Shown piece after piece: positions 8,508 through 17,482 of a stretch of 46,873 nucleotides of DNA. Location of the stretch: positions 1 to 46,873 of the forward strand of contig JADILY010000019.1 of NCBI GenBank assembly GCA_017695055.1, in the 5' to 3' direction. Made by a program: the position numbers and the translations under genes. The DNA comes from Merdivivens faecigallinarum. Lineage in GTDB: Bacteria > Bacteroidota > Bacteroidia > Bacteroidales > UBA932. Under the pieces are notes generated by a model. The model made no database searches. It had not been told where the DNA came from and worked only from the letters and a program-made list of their open reading frames with translations. How positions within the stretch are numbered: position 1 is the stretch's first letter; each line of letters opens with the position of its first letter.

Positions 8508-9302
8508 ATGGAAGTCAGGGCAAAAAAAGCATTGGGACAGCATTTTCTTACCGACCTTGGGGTTGCGCGCAACATCGCGGAATCGTTGACGGCGACGGGC
8601 GATGTCCTTGAAGTCGGGCCGGGGACGGGCGTACTCACACAGTACCTGCTCGAAAAGACCGATATAAATCTGAAGATGATTGAAATCGACAGAGAATCCG
8701 TTGATTTTCTTTTAGGGCATTTCCCGCAGGCGGACGGCAGGCTGATAGAGGGGGATTTTCTCAGGTTGAAGATGGAAGACATTTTCCCGGGAAAATTCAG
8801 TGTAATCGGAAATTTTCCCTACAATATCTCTTCCCAGATATTTTTCAAAATTCTCGAATACAAGGACTCGGTGCCTCTGGTGGTCTGCATGATACAGAAA
8901 GAAGTGGCTGAAAGGATTGCGGAAAAACCGGGGACAAAGACATACGGCATCCTGTCGGTCTTCCTCCAGGCATGGTATGATATCGAATACCTCTTCACCG
9001 TAGGGGAAGGTGCTTTCAACCCGCCTCCGAAAGTAAAATCTTCGGTAATCCGCCTGACAAGAAACAGTCGCACTTCGCTCGGCTGCGATGAAAAACTCTT
9101 CCGGAACATCGTTAAAACGGCCTTCGGACAAAGGCGCAAGACAATGCGCAACTCGCTGAAACCCCTGATTGCCGCAAAGGCCGCCCGGGAAGGATGGAAC
9201 CAGGAAGAAACAGCCGCTTTCACGTCAGACCCGGTATTCGAACTCCGTCCGGAAAGGCTCGGAGTGGAAGACTTCGTCGCGCTCACGCTGAAACTGTCAT
9301 AG
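8508..9302 (+). CDS. rsmA: 16S rRNA (adenine1518-N6/adenine1519-N6)-dimethyltransferase
   Basis: Dimethylates the two adjacent adenines in the 3'-terminal hairpin of 16S rRNA during late 30S assembly; its loss gives kasugamycin resistance. The 264-residue product shows KKALGQHFLTD (7-16), the SAM-binding LEVGPGTGVLT (34-44), an acidic residue in MIEIDRESV, GDF at 82-84, and the catalytic GNFPYNISSQ (101-110, equivalent to NLPYN). The C-terminal helical domain contains AFGQRRKTMRNSLK. Start and length match the family. It stands alone on the plus strand, followed by a long non-coding region. Confidence 0.97.
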   Translation: MEVRAKKALGQHFLTDLGVARNIAESLTATGDVLEVGPGTGVLTQYLLEKTDINLKMIEIDRESVDFLLGHFPQADGRLIEGDFLRLKMEDIFPGKFSVIGNFPYNISSQIFFKILEYKDSVPLVVCMIQKEVAERIAEKPGTKTYGILSVFLQAWYDIEYLFTVGEGAFNPPPKVKSSVIRLTRNSRTSLGCDEKLFRNIVKTAFGQRRKTMRNSLKPLIAAKAAREGWNQEETAAFTSDPVFELRPERLGVEDFVALTLKLS

Positions 9303-9449
9303 GATTTCACTACAATTCTTACTCGGATTGGAATAAAACTCCGAGGAGCGACTGCATAACCGTCACGATAGTTGCCATGAACATAGTTCACTTTCCCAGC
9401 GTGTTACTGATAGGGTGGCATGTGTGGCCATTGTATTGGAATGTAGCCC

Positions 9450-9491
9450 AGGAAAGTGCCACAGATTCGTGGTAAACTGGTTCGCTTTCCG
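9450..9491 (+). repeat. 42-bp dyad-ended repeat, degenerate copy
   Basis: Begins GGAAAGTGCC one base in and ends GGTTCGCTTTCC. It is the fourth and most diverged copy of the repeat that occurs three times at 36103, 36425 and 36521. The arms GGAAAGTG and CGCTTTCC pair with one mismatch. The 166-bp repeat follows 3 bp later. Confidence 0.65.
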
Positions 9492-9494
9492 GTT

Positions 9495-9660
9495 AAGTGA
9501 ATGTAGCGGAAGTACGAGTGCAAATAGTCTCGCAACGAGTTGAATATCAATACGTTAAAAATTCAAGTGCACATTCCGAAAGTTTAAAACAGCCGAAATG
9601 TGCATCTATTTTACTAATCACTTGATTATCAACATATTCAAAATTATCATGCACCGACTG
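9495..9660 (+). repeat. 166-bp dispersed repeat, copy A
   Basis: Aligns without gaps over its full length to 36184-36349; by hand I count 29 differences (about 82 percent identity), mostly transitions. It contains dyad TTGAATATCAA (9540-9550), a central hairpin with arms TGCACATTCCG and CGAAATGTGCA (one mismatch in this copy, none in copy B), and dyad TTGATTATCAA (9622-9632). No open reading frame is conserved between copies. Confidence 0.85.
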
Positions 9661-9943
9661 GGTGGGCAGACGGGATGACTGACGGGGAAGCCGTCAACTA
9701 CATAAAGCCATAAGGTAATTACAACCTTTTCAAGACAGGTAAACTTTTTTCAGGACGGAACGAACCCGACAGCCACCCTGTATTTTTACAAGTTATTGAT
9801 AATTACAGAAGAAGCCTGATGGCTGTGGGGTGGAAAATGACACGACAAATTCCTATTTTTCCTCCTCATTCCGCTTCCATCCCTCTTCCTGCCATTCTTT
9901 AGGCAGAGATGTTGTTTTTCGGGCCACCGGAAACCTATCAAAA

Positions 9944-10023
9944 ATCCTTGTTCCCAGCGAAGTCCACGTGGATGCCGCTCTGAACAAGGATAATTTGTTA
10001 CACTTCAATAAAACATTGTAACA
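9944..10023. repeat. Two adjacent stem-loops
   Basis: ATCCTTGTTC (9944-9953) pairs perfectly with GAACAAGGAT (9982-9991) around a 28-nt loop. Immediately after, TGTTACA (9996-10002) pairs with TGTAACA (10017-10023). They lie 68 bp beyond the 3' end of the RhuM-like gene. They could be termination or boundary structures; no U-tract is present. Confidence 0.5.
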
Positions 10024-10090
10024 CAATAAATTACATAACTGTAGCCAAAATTAATCTGTTCCCGGTTGTGCAAAATTATCCGCTGGTCCC

Positions 10091-11122
10091 TTATTTTTTC
10101 AGCTTTTTGACTTCTTTTTCAAAGCTCTCTATGAAGTGAATCTCCACAGGTGAGAGATCATACTGTATCCGTTTTTGGTATTTGTCGTATTCGGAATCCG
10201 CCTTCTGCTTCGCGATTTCAGCAGAGACTGTCCCGGCATGGGTGAGGAGGTCTTTGCCGGAGAGTGACAGGAATTCGTCAAGTTTCTGAATCCAGTCTTT
10301 CATATACATCGGTTTGTGTGACCTGGCCTGAAGTTCAGCAAAATCAAGGTACAGGCTGACGATACGGTTCAGGGTGTCAAGCTCATCGGATGAAAGGTAG
10401 TTCTTGGCAATCGCGGCATCCGTCCGTTTCGGCAATGCTCCAGTCCATGATGTCAGCCCCATAAAGTCCTTCTCCGCATCAGCTCTGTTGTATATGACTC
10501 CCGCTGCCGTATGTCCATGAACTGAGAAATGTATTTTATTCTGGACTGTCTTGAAGAACTTCTGTGTGGCTTCCGCCCTCGGGTCATAGTCTATGCTGAG
10601 GGCGTAGATTTCCAGAATTTTGCGGTAAAATACCTTTTCTGAAGAACGGATGTCCCGGATGCGTGCCAGGAGCTCATCGAAGTAGTTGCCGCCGCCGGCG
10701 CGTTTCAGAAGGTCGTCGTTCATGGCAAAGCCTTTGACAAGGTACTCGCGCAGTATCTGTGTGGCCCAGATCCGGAACTGCACTCCCCGGTGGGAATTGA
10801 CCCTATAGCCGACACTGATGATTACATCAAGGTTGTAGTATGCGATATTTCGTTCTACTTTCCTATTGCCTTCGTTTTGAACTGTTGCAAAAAATGCAAC
10901 AGTTGAATCCGGATTCAGCTCACCCGATTCAAAGACATTGCGGATGTGCCTTGAAATGGTAGACTTGTTGCGCTGGAACAGTTCGGCCATCTGGTCTGCG
11001 GTAAGCCACACCGTATCACCGGAGAGTGTGACATCTATCCTGCTTTGTCCGTCTTCGGTCTGATAGAGTATAATGTTTCCTTGCGGTGTTCCGTCGGTCA
11101 TGGTTTGTATATTTCCGTTCAA
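10091..11122 (-). CDS. RhuM-family protein
   Basis: The 343-residue product matches the RhuM family, first named from a Salmonella pathogenicity-island gene and common in bacterial accessory regions; its biochemical role is not established. Seen: an N-terminal helix-turn-helix-like segment WLTADQMAELFQRNKSTISRHIRNVF (about 39-64), then the family core YYNLDVIISVGYRVNSHRGVQFRIWATQILREYLVKGF, FYRKILEIYALSIDYDP, and NKIHFSVHGHTAAGVIYNRADAEKDFMGLTSWTG. An ATG seven codons downstream is an alternative start. It is flanked by repeat-rich gaps, consistent with horizontal acquisition. No cognate toxin, restriction or phage gene is adjacent. Confidence 0.88.
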   Translation of the reverse strand: MNGNIQTMTDGTPQGNIILYQTEDGQSRIDVTLSGDTVWLTADQMAELFQRNKSTISRHIRNVFESGELNPDSTVAFFATVQNEGNRKVERNIAYYNLDVIISVGYRVNSHRGVQFRIWATQILREYLVKGFAMNDDLLKRAGGGNYFDELLARIRDIRSSEKVFYRKILEIYALSIDYDPRAEATQKFFKTVQNKIHFSVHGHTAAGVIYNRADAEKDFMGLTSWTGALPKRTDAAIAKNYLSSDELDTLNRIVSLYLDFAELQARSHKPMYMKDWIQKLDEFLSLSGKDLLTHAGTVSAEIAKQKADSEYDKYQKRIQYDLSPVEIHFIESFEKEVKKLKK

Positions 11123-11237
11123 TTAAACAACAAATGTAGGAAAAATCTGTTTATCTATAAGCAGGCGCTGTCCGGGACACAGATTTTTTGTCAGATTATC
11201 ATAATTATTTATGGGATAGTGGATTACAAAGACAACT

Positions 11238-11266
11238 GTTAAGTCGTCCCGTTCCCGGCTTTGCAA
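11238..11266 (+). repeat. 29-bp dispersed repeat, copy 1
   Basis: Contains CGTTCCCGGCTTTGCAA. It matches 24 of 29 bases of the reverse complement of 27539-27567; a partial relative (TTAAGTC.AGGCGT) is at 24124-24137. All three lie in gaps beside accessory genes. It is probably a small interspersed repeat. Confidence 0.55.
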
Positions 11267-11370
11267 GATATGATTGTCCCCACCTTGCGAACAGGTCGTT
11301 TGTTTTTGATTATTCGATTTAAATTATTCGAAATGAATAATTATCTTTACCGCAAAACCGTTCAATTCAA

Positions 11371-12189
11371 ATGATTGAAGACATACTCACACCTTACATC
11401 AGCCCGCGTTTCGCATCGGAAGAAAAATACCGCCTCGGGCATATCAGGGTAATCAATCCGCTGCCGGGACAGGAAGTCCTCGGCCTGCATATTCCGGACA
11501 TGAAGAAAATCGCTTCCGAACTTGCAGTGTCGGAAAACCGGGACAAAATCCTCCGAGACCTTGAGCTCGCGGCGGCAGACGGCAGGCCCCTCTCCCATGA
11601 GGAAAAAACCGTCTGGGGACTGATGTTGGACAATATGAAAGTCCTGTTGGAAGAAAGGCTTGAAAGATTCGGAAAATTCGTACCGGCCATCGACAACTGG
11701 GCTATCTGCGACACCGTATGCGGAGGAGCGAAATGGGCGAAAAATAGGACTGCCGGCAAAAGTGCGGCAATCAGCGGCAAGGGCAGTAGCAGGCAAGACA
11801 CGCACGAAAACGCAAAGGATACGAGACGGAAGATTTGGGAATGGCTCGAAAAATACTACCGCTCGGACAGGGAATTCGAGGTGCGTTTCGCCATAGTGAT
11901 GTCAATGTGCCATTTTCTTGAAAGGGAGTGGCTGCCGCGCATTTTCAATGCCATGGAAGCACTGGATTTCGACAACATCCGTTCAGATTACCCCGAAACG
12001 GCGGTAAAAGGAGCATCGCCCTACTACGTCCGCATGGGAGCCGCATGGCTGCTGGCCACGGCATTGGCGAAATACCCGGAAGAAACACGGGATTTCGTGA
12101 ACCGTTCTACGCTTCCGGAGAATGTCATCAGGCTTTACAAAAGGAAAGCGAGGGAATCATTCCGCACAAGGAACGTCCCCCCGCTGTAA
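11371..12189 (+). CDS. AlkD-like DNA alkylation repair protein
   Basis: HEAT-like helical-repeat protein of the DNA alkylation repair family, whose AlkD members excise 3-methyl- and 7-methyl-purines without flipping the base. Family signatures in the 272 residues are YRLGHIRVINPLPGQEVLGLHIPDMKKIA, FVPAIDNWAICDTVC (about 103-117), KYYRSDREFEVRFAIVMSMCHFL, and YYVRMGAAWLLATALAKYPEETRDFV. Bacteroidales members keep the VDNWA/T-type motif. The middle (about 120-150) is a low-complexity charged insert. The substrate is inferred from family only. The gene converges on the SIMPL gene with 42 bp between. Confidence 0.88.
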   Translation: MIEDILTPYISPRFASEEKYRLGHIRVINPLPGQEVLGLHIPDMKKIASELAVSENRDKILRDLELAAADGRPLSHEEKTVWGLMLDNMKVLLEERLERFGKFVPAIDNWAICDTVCGGAKWAKNRTAGKSAAISGKGSSRQDTHENAKDTRRKIWEWLEKYYRSDREFEVRFAIVMSMCHFLEREWLPRIFNAMEALDFDNIRSDYPETAVKGASPYYVRMGAAWLLATALAKYPEETRDFVNRSTLPENVIRLYKRKARESFRTRNVPPL

Positions 12190-12231
12190 TGCGCTTGAAA
12201 AACAGGCGCGCCCTATCACGAAGGCCCTACC

Positions 12232-12936
12232 TCAGCCCTTCAAATAATAAACTACACTCGTTACAACACGCACCTTCTTGATATAAGGCGTATTGGCATC
12301 CCTGTCCGAAATGGAAAACTGGCCCTGGGAAGCGGTGCGTATCTTGCCCAAACGGCTGCCTGAATCGTCCGCAAATTTCTGGGCCGCCTCACGTGCATTG
12401 GCCGTAGCCTCCTCTATCATCTGCGGTTTTATCGAATTCAAACCTTCGAAAAGATAAGAAGGCTGATAGGACCAGCCGTCGGCTTCAAGCGTAATCCCTT
12501 TTTTATGCAGGTCCGCAAGTCCCTTGCGCATTTCAAGGGAATTGTCCACCTTGTCCGAATACAGGGTAATCACGGATGTGACGACATACCTCATGCTGCG
12601 CTGCGAATAGCCTTCTGCATCCCTGTCCGAAACCTGGGGCAACGAAACGGTCACCTCGTCTTCCGTAAACCCGTATGATTTCAGAAAGTCGAGTATCGCG
12701 GAATTTTTCTCCGACACAGAAACATAAAGCGACTCAAGATTGTTGCCGGCAACCTTGAAAGCAAGCGGATAAATCACCTTGTCCGCCTTTACTTCCATTT
12801 CACACAGACCTTTCACCGTAACCGTACGGTCGTATGATTTGAAATTGGAAACAGCCAAAATGATGGAGACACCGAGAACGACCGCACCGATGACTATCCC
12901 CCATCCTTTTCCTAAAACACAACACTTGTTTTCCAT
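12232..12936 (-). CDS. SIMPL-domain (DUF541) membrane-anchored protein
   Basis: A 234-residue protein with an N-terminal transmembrane anchor (about 12-30, GIVIGAVVLGVSIILAVSN) and a periplasmic SIMPL/DUF541 domain. Seen: VTVKGLCEMEVKADKVIYPLAFKVAGNNLESLY at the start of the domain, 'T.SVITLYSDKVD' in the middle and ATANAREAAQKFADDSGSRLGKIRTASQGQFSI, then the last strand VRVVTSVVYYLKG. SIMPL proteins such as E. coli YggE are linked to oxidative stress, but the molecular role is not known. It lies 38 bp downstream of mutS on the same strand and may be co-transcribed with it. Confidence 0.9.
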   Translation of the reverse strand: MENKCCVLGKGWGIVIGAVVLGVSIILAVSNFKSYDRTVTVKGLCEMEVKADKVIYPLAFKVAGNNLESLYVSVSEKNSAILDFLKSYGFTEDEVTVSLPQVSDRDAEGYSQRSMRYVVTSVITLYSDKVDNSLEMRKGLADLHKKGITLEADGWSYQPSYLFEGLNSIKPQMIEEATANAREAAQKFADDSGSRLGKIRTASQGQFSISDRDANTPYIKKVRVVTSVVYYLKG

Positions 12937-12974
12937 AACCTTAAATTTTTAATGTGACTGTATATTTTTATGAA

Positions 12975-15620
12975 TCATATTCCCATTTTCCGTTTCAGTT
13001 CACGGAGCAGGTCAAAGGCCTGCAATGGGGTGATATTGTTAATATCCACATCGTTGAGAGTATCCCGCAAAGTCATCAGCAAGGGGTCTTCAAGCTGGAA
13101 CAGCGAAAGCTGGATAGAACCGTCTGCCTCCACCTTGCCTTCCCTTACGGTACCGCGCTTCGAAACGTCCTTGTCGGGACGGCCGTCTTCGAGGGCTTTC
13201 AAGGTACGCTCGGCCATCGAGATTACCTTGCGGGGCATCCCGGCCATACGGGCGACATGTATGCCGAAACTGTGGGCCACACCCCCGGGGAGCAGTTTCC
13301 GCAGGAAAATCACCTGATTGTCCACCTCCTTCACCGCAATATGGAAGTTCTTCACCCTCGGGTAAATCTGTTCCAGGTCGTTAAGTTCATGATAATGCGT
13401 GGCGAAAAGAGTTTTCGCACCTTTCCCGTCCTCATGGATATACTGCACGATTGCACGTGCTATGGACATGCCGTCATACGTGGAAGTACCGCGGCCTATC
13501 TCATCGAGAAGGACCAGGGAACGTTCGGAAAGGTTGTGGAGAATCATAGCCGTCTCGGTCATCTCCACCATAAAGGTCGATTCGCCCCGGGAGATGTTGT
13601 CAGATGCCCCGACACGCGTAAAAATCTTGTCCACGACACCTATTTTTGCTGACGAAGCCGGCACGAAAGAACCGATTTGCGCCATGAGCACTATCAGGGC
13701 CGTCTGCCTTAGCAATGCGGATTTTCCCGCCATGTTCGGACCCGTGAGGATGATTATCTGCTGCCCTCTATTGTCCAGATGAAGGTCATTGGCCACGTAT
13801 TCCTCCCCGACAGGCATCAGGGTCTCTATTACGGGATGACGACCCGCCGTTATATCCAAAGAATGCCCACGGCTCATCTGAGGCCTGCAATAATTGTGGG
13901 AGATTGCAGATACGGCGAAGGTGGAAAGTATGTCTATCGCCGCTATGGCATCGCAATTTTTCCTGATGACAGGGACCTTGTCCCTTATTGCCGAAATGAC
14001 TTCCTGGTAAATGGCATTTTCCAGATTGTATATGCGCTCCTGGGCACCGAGAATCCTGGACTCGTATTCCTTCAATTCTTCGGTAATGTATCTTTCCGCG
14101 TTGACAAGGGTCTGTTTTCTTACCCATTCTTCCGGAGCCTTGTCCTTATACGTGTTGCGCACTTCGAGATAATAACCGAAAACGCTGTTGTAACCGATTT
14201 TCAGCGACGGGATGCCCGTCCGCTCGATTTCCCGCTGCTGGAGATTGAGCAGGTATTCCTTGCTGTGGTCGGCAAGATTCCTCAGGTCATCGAGTTCAGG
14301 ATTGACACCCGAAGCTATCACCGGGCCCTTCCCTATTGCCGCCGCCGGGTCGTCCGCGATGGTTTTCTCAATCAGGGAAACAAGGTCGGAGCATACGTCT
14401 ATCTGTGAAACCAAAGCTTCCAAAGACGGAACTTCCTTGCGCGAACACAGGGCCTTTATAGGCTCCCCCTGTTTCAGCCCGCGTTTCAGCTGCATCATTT
14501 CCCTCGGAGAAATCCTTCCCGCTGCCGCACGCGATATGATTCTTTCAAGATCCCCAATGTTCCCGAGGCTTTCCTTCAGGTCGTTGAGAATATCTTTATT
14601 TTCAATAAAATACGAAACCGCATCATAACGGCCTTCAAGGGCGTTCACGTCCATTATCGGCATGGCAAGCCAGTTTCTGAGCAATCGGCTCCCCATCGGC
14701 GAAGAGCATTTGTCCATTACATCCAGAAGGGCCACTCCGTCGTGCCCGGCCGTAGAACTGAAAATTTCCAGATTCCTTACGGTAAAACGGTCCATCCACA
14801 CATAATCGCCTTCGTCTATACGGGAAACAGAACAGATATGCCCTATGTTGCTATGCTCGGTATGCTCCAGATATACGAGAACGGCTCCCGCGGCAGCGAC
14901 ACCGAGAGGCATCTTCGAAACCCCGAAGCCTTTGAGGGAATCGACCCCGAGCTGCCTGGAGAGTTTCCTGTACGAGGAATCATAGACGAAGGCCCATTCA
15001 TCGAGGGTCGATATATAGTATTTGTCCCCGAAATGCTCCTTCACGCCCTTCTCGTAGCCGCGCGGGACAAGCAGTTCCTTCGGGGCAAACGAGCTCACAA
15101 GCATCTCCGCGTATTCGAGATTTCCCTGGGCCACCTTGAACGTACCGGTGGAGATATCCAGAAAGGCCATGCCTACCTTGTCCTTTTCAAAGGCCAGAGA
15201 TGCAAGAAAATTGTTTTCCCTGCAATCGAGGAGCTGCTCGTTATAGGCAACACCGGGAGTAACCAGTTCCGTCACCCCCCGTTTCACAATCTTTTTAGTA
15301 AGTTTCGGATCTTCGAGCTGGTCACAGACAGCCACTTTATAACCGGCACGTACCAGTTTCGGAAGGTACAGGTCCAAGGAATGATGCGGAAAACCGGCCA
15401 AATCCACAGAGGCGGCATAACCGTTCGCCCTCTTCGTCAGCACGATGCCAAGAACCTTGCTCGCGGTCACTGCATCTTCACCGAAGGTTTCATAGAAATC
15501 CCCCACCCTGAAAAGCAGTATCGCTTCGGGGTATTTTGCCTTGACCTCGAAATATTGTTTCATCAAGGGAGTCTCTACGATTCCCCCGCTGTCTTTTATG
15601 ATTTTTTCAGATTTGCCCAT
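12975..15620 (-). CDS. mutS: DNA mismatch repair protein MutS
   Basis: Recognises base mismatches and small loops and recruits MutL in an ATP-dependent way. With the start at ATG 15620 (MGKSEKIIKDSGGIVETPLMKQYFEVK) the product is 881 residues. The mismatch-reading Phe-x-Glu is F42/E44 in LFRVGDFYETFGEDA. The ATPase shows Walker A GPNMAGKS (627-634), STFMVEMTET, Walker B LLDEIGRGTST (about 703-713) and FATHYHEL. Near the C-terminus QLSLF fits the sliding-clamp binding motif. A frame extension to 15716 exists but runs into the upstream terminator hairpin and lacks family similarity. TACATTTG on this strand (15646-15653) is a plausible -7 box. Confidence 0.97.
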   Translation of the reverse strand: MGKSEKIIKDSGGIVETPLMKQYFEVKAKYPEAILLFRVGDFYETFGEDAVTASKVLGIVLTKRANGYAASVDLAGFPHHSLDLYLPKLVRAGYKVAVCDQLEDPKLTKKIVKRGVTELVTPGVAYNEQLLDCRENNFLASLAFEKDKVGMAFLDISTGTFKVAQGNLEYAEMLVSSFAPKELLVPRGYEKGVKEHFGDKYYISTLDEWAFVYDSSYRKLSRQLGVDSLKGFGVSKMPLGVAAAGAVLVYLEHTEHSNIGHICSVSRIDEGDYVWMDRFTVRNLEIFSSTAGHDGVALLDVMDKCSSPMGSRLLRNWLAMPIMDVNALEGRYDAVSYFIENKDILNDLKESLGNIGDLERIISRAAAGRISPREMMQLKRGLKQGEPIKALCSRKEVPSLEALVSQIDVCSDLVSLIEKTIADDPAAAIGKGPVIASGVNPELDDLRNLADHSKEYLLNLQQREIERTGIPSLKIGYNSVFGYYLEVRNTYKDKAPEEWVRKQTLVNAERYITEELKEYESRILGAQERIYNLENAIYQEVISAIRDKVPVIRKNCDAIAAIDILSTFAVSAISHNYCRPQMSRGHSLDITAGRHPVIETLMPVGEEYVANDLHLDNRGQQIIILTGPNMAGKSALLRQTALIVLMAQIGSFVPASSAKIGVVDKIFTRVGASDNISRGESTFMVEMTETAMILHNLSERSLVLLDEIGRGTSTYDGMSIARAIVQYIHEDGKGAKTLFATHYHELNDLEQIYPRVKNFHIAVKEVDNQVIFLRKLLPGGVAHSFGIHVARMAGMPRKVISMAERTLKALEDGRPDKDVSKRGTVREGKVEADGSIQLSLFQLEDPLLMTLRDTLNDVDINNITPLQAFDLLRELKRKMGI

Positions 15621-15645
15621 AGCTACGAACGCACCAAAAACATCA

Positions 15646-15653
15646 CAAATGTA
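15646..15653 (-). promoter_or_regulatory. Putative -7 box of mutS
   Basis: Read on the minus strand this is TACATTTG, fitting TAnnTTTG, and would start transcription about 20 bases before the mutS ATG. No -33 TTG is at normal spacing. Confidence 0.35.
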
Positions 15654-15675
15654 ACAAAATTTTCCAAGGATACGT

Positions 15676-15707
15676 AAAAAAGGGGGTTCCCAGAACGGGA
15701 ACGCCCC
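15676..15707 (-). terminator. Intrinsic terminator of the pseudogene at 15757
   Basis: On the minus strand GGGGCGTTCCC, loop GTTCT, GGGAACCCCC, then TTTTTT: a GC-rich stem followed by a U-tract. It lies about 50 bp after the stop of the broken surface-protein gene and also insulates mutS, whose promoter lies just beyond. Confidence 0.75.
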
Positions 15708-15756
15708 TCCAATCATAAAACATTAAACCTTTAAATATAAAGAAAACCAATACCTA

Positions 15757-16032
15757 TCAGAAAGCCAGTACTGGTCTGACAACATTATTCAAATCAGTCT
15801 TCAAATTCCAGGCTACGCTTCCTCCAGCGTCATCCTCGCTGCTTGGCACCATATTCAGCCCCAATTCATAGAAGGTCAAGGTAGCCAGCTCCAATTCCGT
15901 ACTGCCTGCATACACTCCCGAAAGAATGTCGGCAAAATCTTTTACCATATCCACGACAGTTACAGGATAATCAGGATTTGCCGCATTGAAAGCCTCTGTT
16001 GCTTTCGTATTATTACCAAAGCCCCGTATGCA
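15757..16032 (-). pseudogene. 3' remnant of a surface lipoprotein gene
   Basis: The frame is open from a stop at 16033-16035 down to the stop at 15757, but has no family-like start or signal peptide. The last residues, SVAWNLKTDLNNVVRPVLAF, resemble the end of the fimbrillin-type lipoprotein at 37049-38677 (ETAWNIS... then GGYVRPVLAF). This ending is typical of DUF1566/Fib_succ_major-like C-terminal domains. About 90 residues remain, and the gene's own terminator is still in place downstream. The preceding bases (16036-16127) hold nothing recognisable. It is most likely the tail left by deletion of a larger gene. A translated internal fragment from GTG 15954 cannot be excluded. Confidence 0.65.
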
Positions 16033-16127
16033 TTATGGTTTTCAGGGCGGCAGCACCCGAAAAAAGGGTTTCCCGAAGAAGGACAGCCAAAGTCAGTAAA
16101 AATTTTTCAAGGTTTACAGTTGTTCCC

Positions 16128-16135
16128 TATATTTG
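16128..16135 (+). promoter_or_regulatory. Putative -7 box before the glycosyltransferase
   Basis: TATATTTG matches TAnnTTTG, 21 bp before the ATG at 16157. A TTG at the usual -33 position is not evident. Confidence 0.4.
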
Positions 16136-16156
16136 TAAATATTTTAATCACTCGGA

Positions 16157-17482
16157 ATGAAAAGAGCGCTTGTCATTACATATTATTGGCCACCGACCGG
16201 AGGCTCCGGAGTGCAGAGATGGCTGAAATTTGCCGAACTTCTGCCTAAATTCGGGTGGGAACCGGTCATTTATACCCCTGAGAACCCGGAACAGCTTGTA
16301 GTCGACGAGAGCCTCCTCGATGAGATACCTGCCGGTACAGAAATCATAAAGACACATATCACAGAGCCTTACGGAATATACAGGAAATTCACCGGGGGGA
16401 AAGGGATTGCCAAGGAAGTCAATATCGTAAGCGCCTCAGCCGACAAATCTCCGGTACAACGGCTCTCGATGTTCGTGCGCGGAAACTTCTTCGTCCCGGA
16501 TCCGAGATGCCTATGGATAAGGCCTTCTGTCAGATTTTTAAAGAAATACATCAAGGAACATCCGGTAGACGTCATAATTTCTACAGGCCCACCCAATTCG
16601 ATGCACCTTATCGGACGGAACCTGAAACGCGAAACCGGACTTCCGTGGATAGCCGACTTCAGAGACCCCTGGACAGAAATATTTTACTTCAAACATATCC
16701 CGATGTGCGGTTATGTAAGGAAAAAGCATCTCAGGCTCGAAAAAAACGTACTTGACGAAGCGGACACTGTAGTAGCCGTTTCCCCTATCGTCCAGCAGGA
16801 TTTCATGAAAAAGACATCCACCCCCGTGGAACTGATAACCAACGGCTGGGACAGGAAGGATTTTCCGGAAGACAGAAAAGCGGATTTCGCATATTTCGAC
16901 ATTGTCCACACCGGACTTTTTGCAGCGGACGGAAACCCGGAGAACCTATGGAAAATCCTGGGCGCCCTGTGCCGGGAAGACAGCGAATTTTCACGGAAAC
17001 TGCGCATCAGGCTCGCCGGAAAAACGGACAATCAGATTATCGAGTCAATACAGGCTGCCGGCCTGCGGGTAGACAACCTTGGGTACGTACCGCACAAAAC
17101 GGCCAATTATGAACAGACAGGGGCTTCCCTGCTGATACTTCCGCTGCGCAATGAACCGGAATACAAGGCCGTGCTCCCGGGAAAACTGTTCGAATATCTG
17201 GCATCGGGACGTCCGATTATAGGGATAGGTAATCCTGACGGGGCGATGGCGGAAATACTGAGAAGGAGCGGATGCGGAAAAACCTTCGGATGGGAAGAGA
17301 CCGACAGCCTGAGAGACGAAATCATCAGACTCTGGAAGGAATTCAGGGACAACGGGAAAACCGAAGATACCGACAGGACGGAAGTCATGAAATACGAAAG
17401 GTCGGAACTCGCAAAAAAAATGGCGGGACTTATGGACAGGATAATAACGACAAAAGAAAATAATAATGAAAGAGAACTATAA
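16157..17482 (+). CDS. Group 1 (GT4-like) glycosyltransferase
   Basis: Predicted cytoplasmic nucleotide-sugar glycosyltransferase of GT-B fold. The N-terminal Rossmann domain begins MKRALVITYYWPPTGGSGVQRWLKFAELLPKFGWEPVIYT, with the glycine loop near 14-18; the acceptor side includes DVIISTGPPNSMHLIG and LPWIADFRDPWTEI. The C-terminal donor domain has IRLAGKTDNQIIESI, VPHKTANYEQTGASLLILPL and LPGKLFEYLASGRPIIGIG, the E-x-x-A-type motif of GT4 enzymes (441 residues). The next gene, a YfhO-type membrane protein, begins 17 bp before this one stops, so they are translationally coupled. A role in building a cell-surface glycan or glycosylated protein is inferred; sugar and acceptor are unknown. 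Confidence 0.88.
   Translation: MKRALVITYYWPPTGGSGVQRWLKFAELLPKFGWEPVIYTPENPEQLVVDESLLDEIPAGTEIIKTHITEPYGIYRKFTGGKGIAKEVNIVSASADKSPVQRLSMFVRGNFFVPDPRCLWIRPSVRFLKKYIKEHPVDVIISTGPPNSMHLIGRNLKRETGLPWIADFRDPWTEIFYFKHIPMCGYVRKKHLRLEKNVLDEADTVVAVSPIVQQDFMKKTSTPVELITNGWDRKDFPEDRKADFAYFDIVHTGLFAADGNPENLWKILGALCREDSEFSRKLRIRLAGKTDNQIIESIQAAGLRVDNLGYVPHKTANYEQTGASLLILPLRNEPEYKAVLPGKLFEYLASGRPIIGIGNPDGAMAEILRRSGCGKTFGWEETDSLRDEIIRLWKEFRDNGKTEDTDRTEVMKYERSELAKKMAGLMDRIITTKENNNEREL

Larger units (their letters stand above)
9303..10090. other. 788-bp non-coding, repeat-containing region
   Basis: No convincing gene lies between rsmA and the RhuM-like gene. It holds one copy each of a 42-bp and a 166-bp repeat also found near 36 kb, an extra half copy of the 42-bp dyad arm (GTTCACTTTCCC, 9386-9397), and two stem-loops at 9944-10023. 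A possible 63-residue frame at 9830-10021 has no recognisable features and is not called. Confidence 0.7.

Noticed and set aside
9830..10021. 63-codon frame between rsmA and the RhuM-like gene
   Set aside because: It crosses two stem-loops, has no recognisable family and no promoter or spacing support.
14742..15677. 311-codon plus-strand frame over mutS
   Set aside because: Antisense shadow; mutS motifs on the minus strand are unambiguous.
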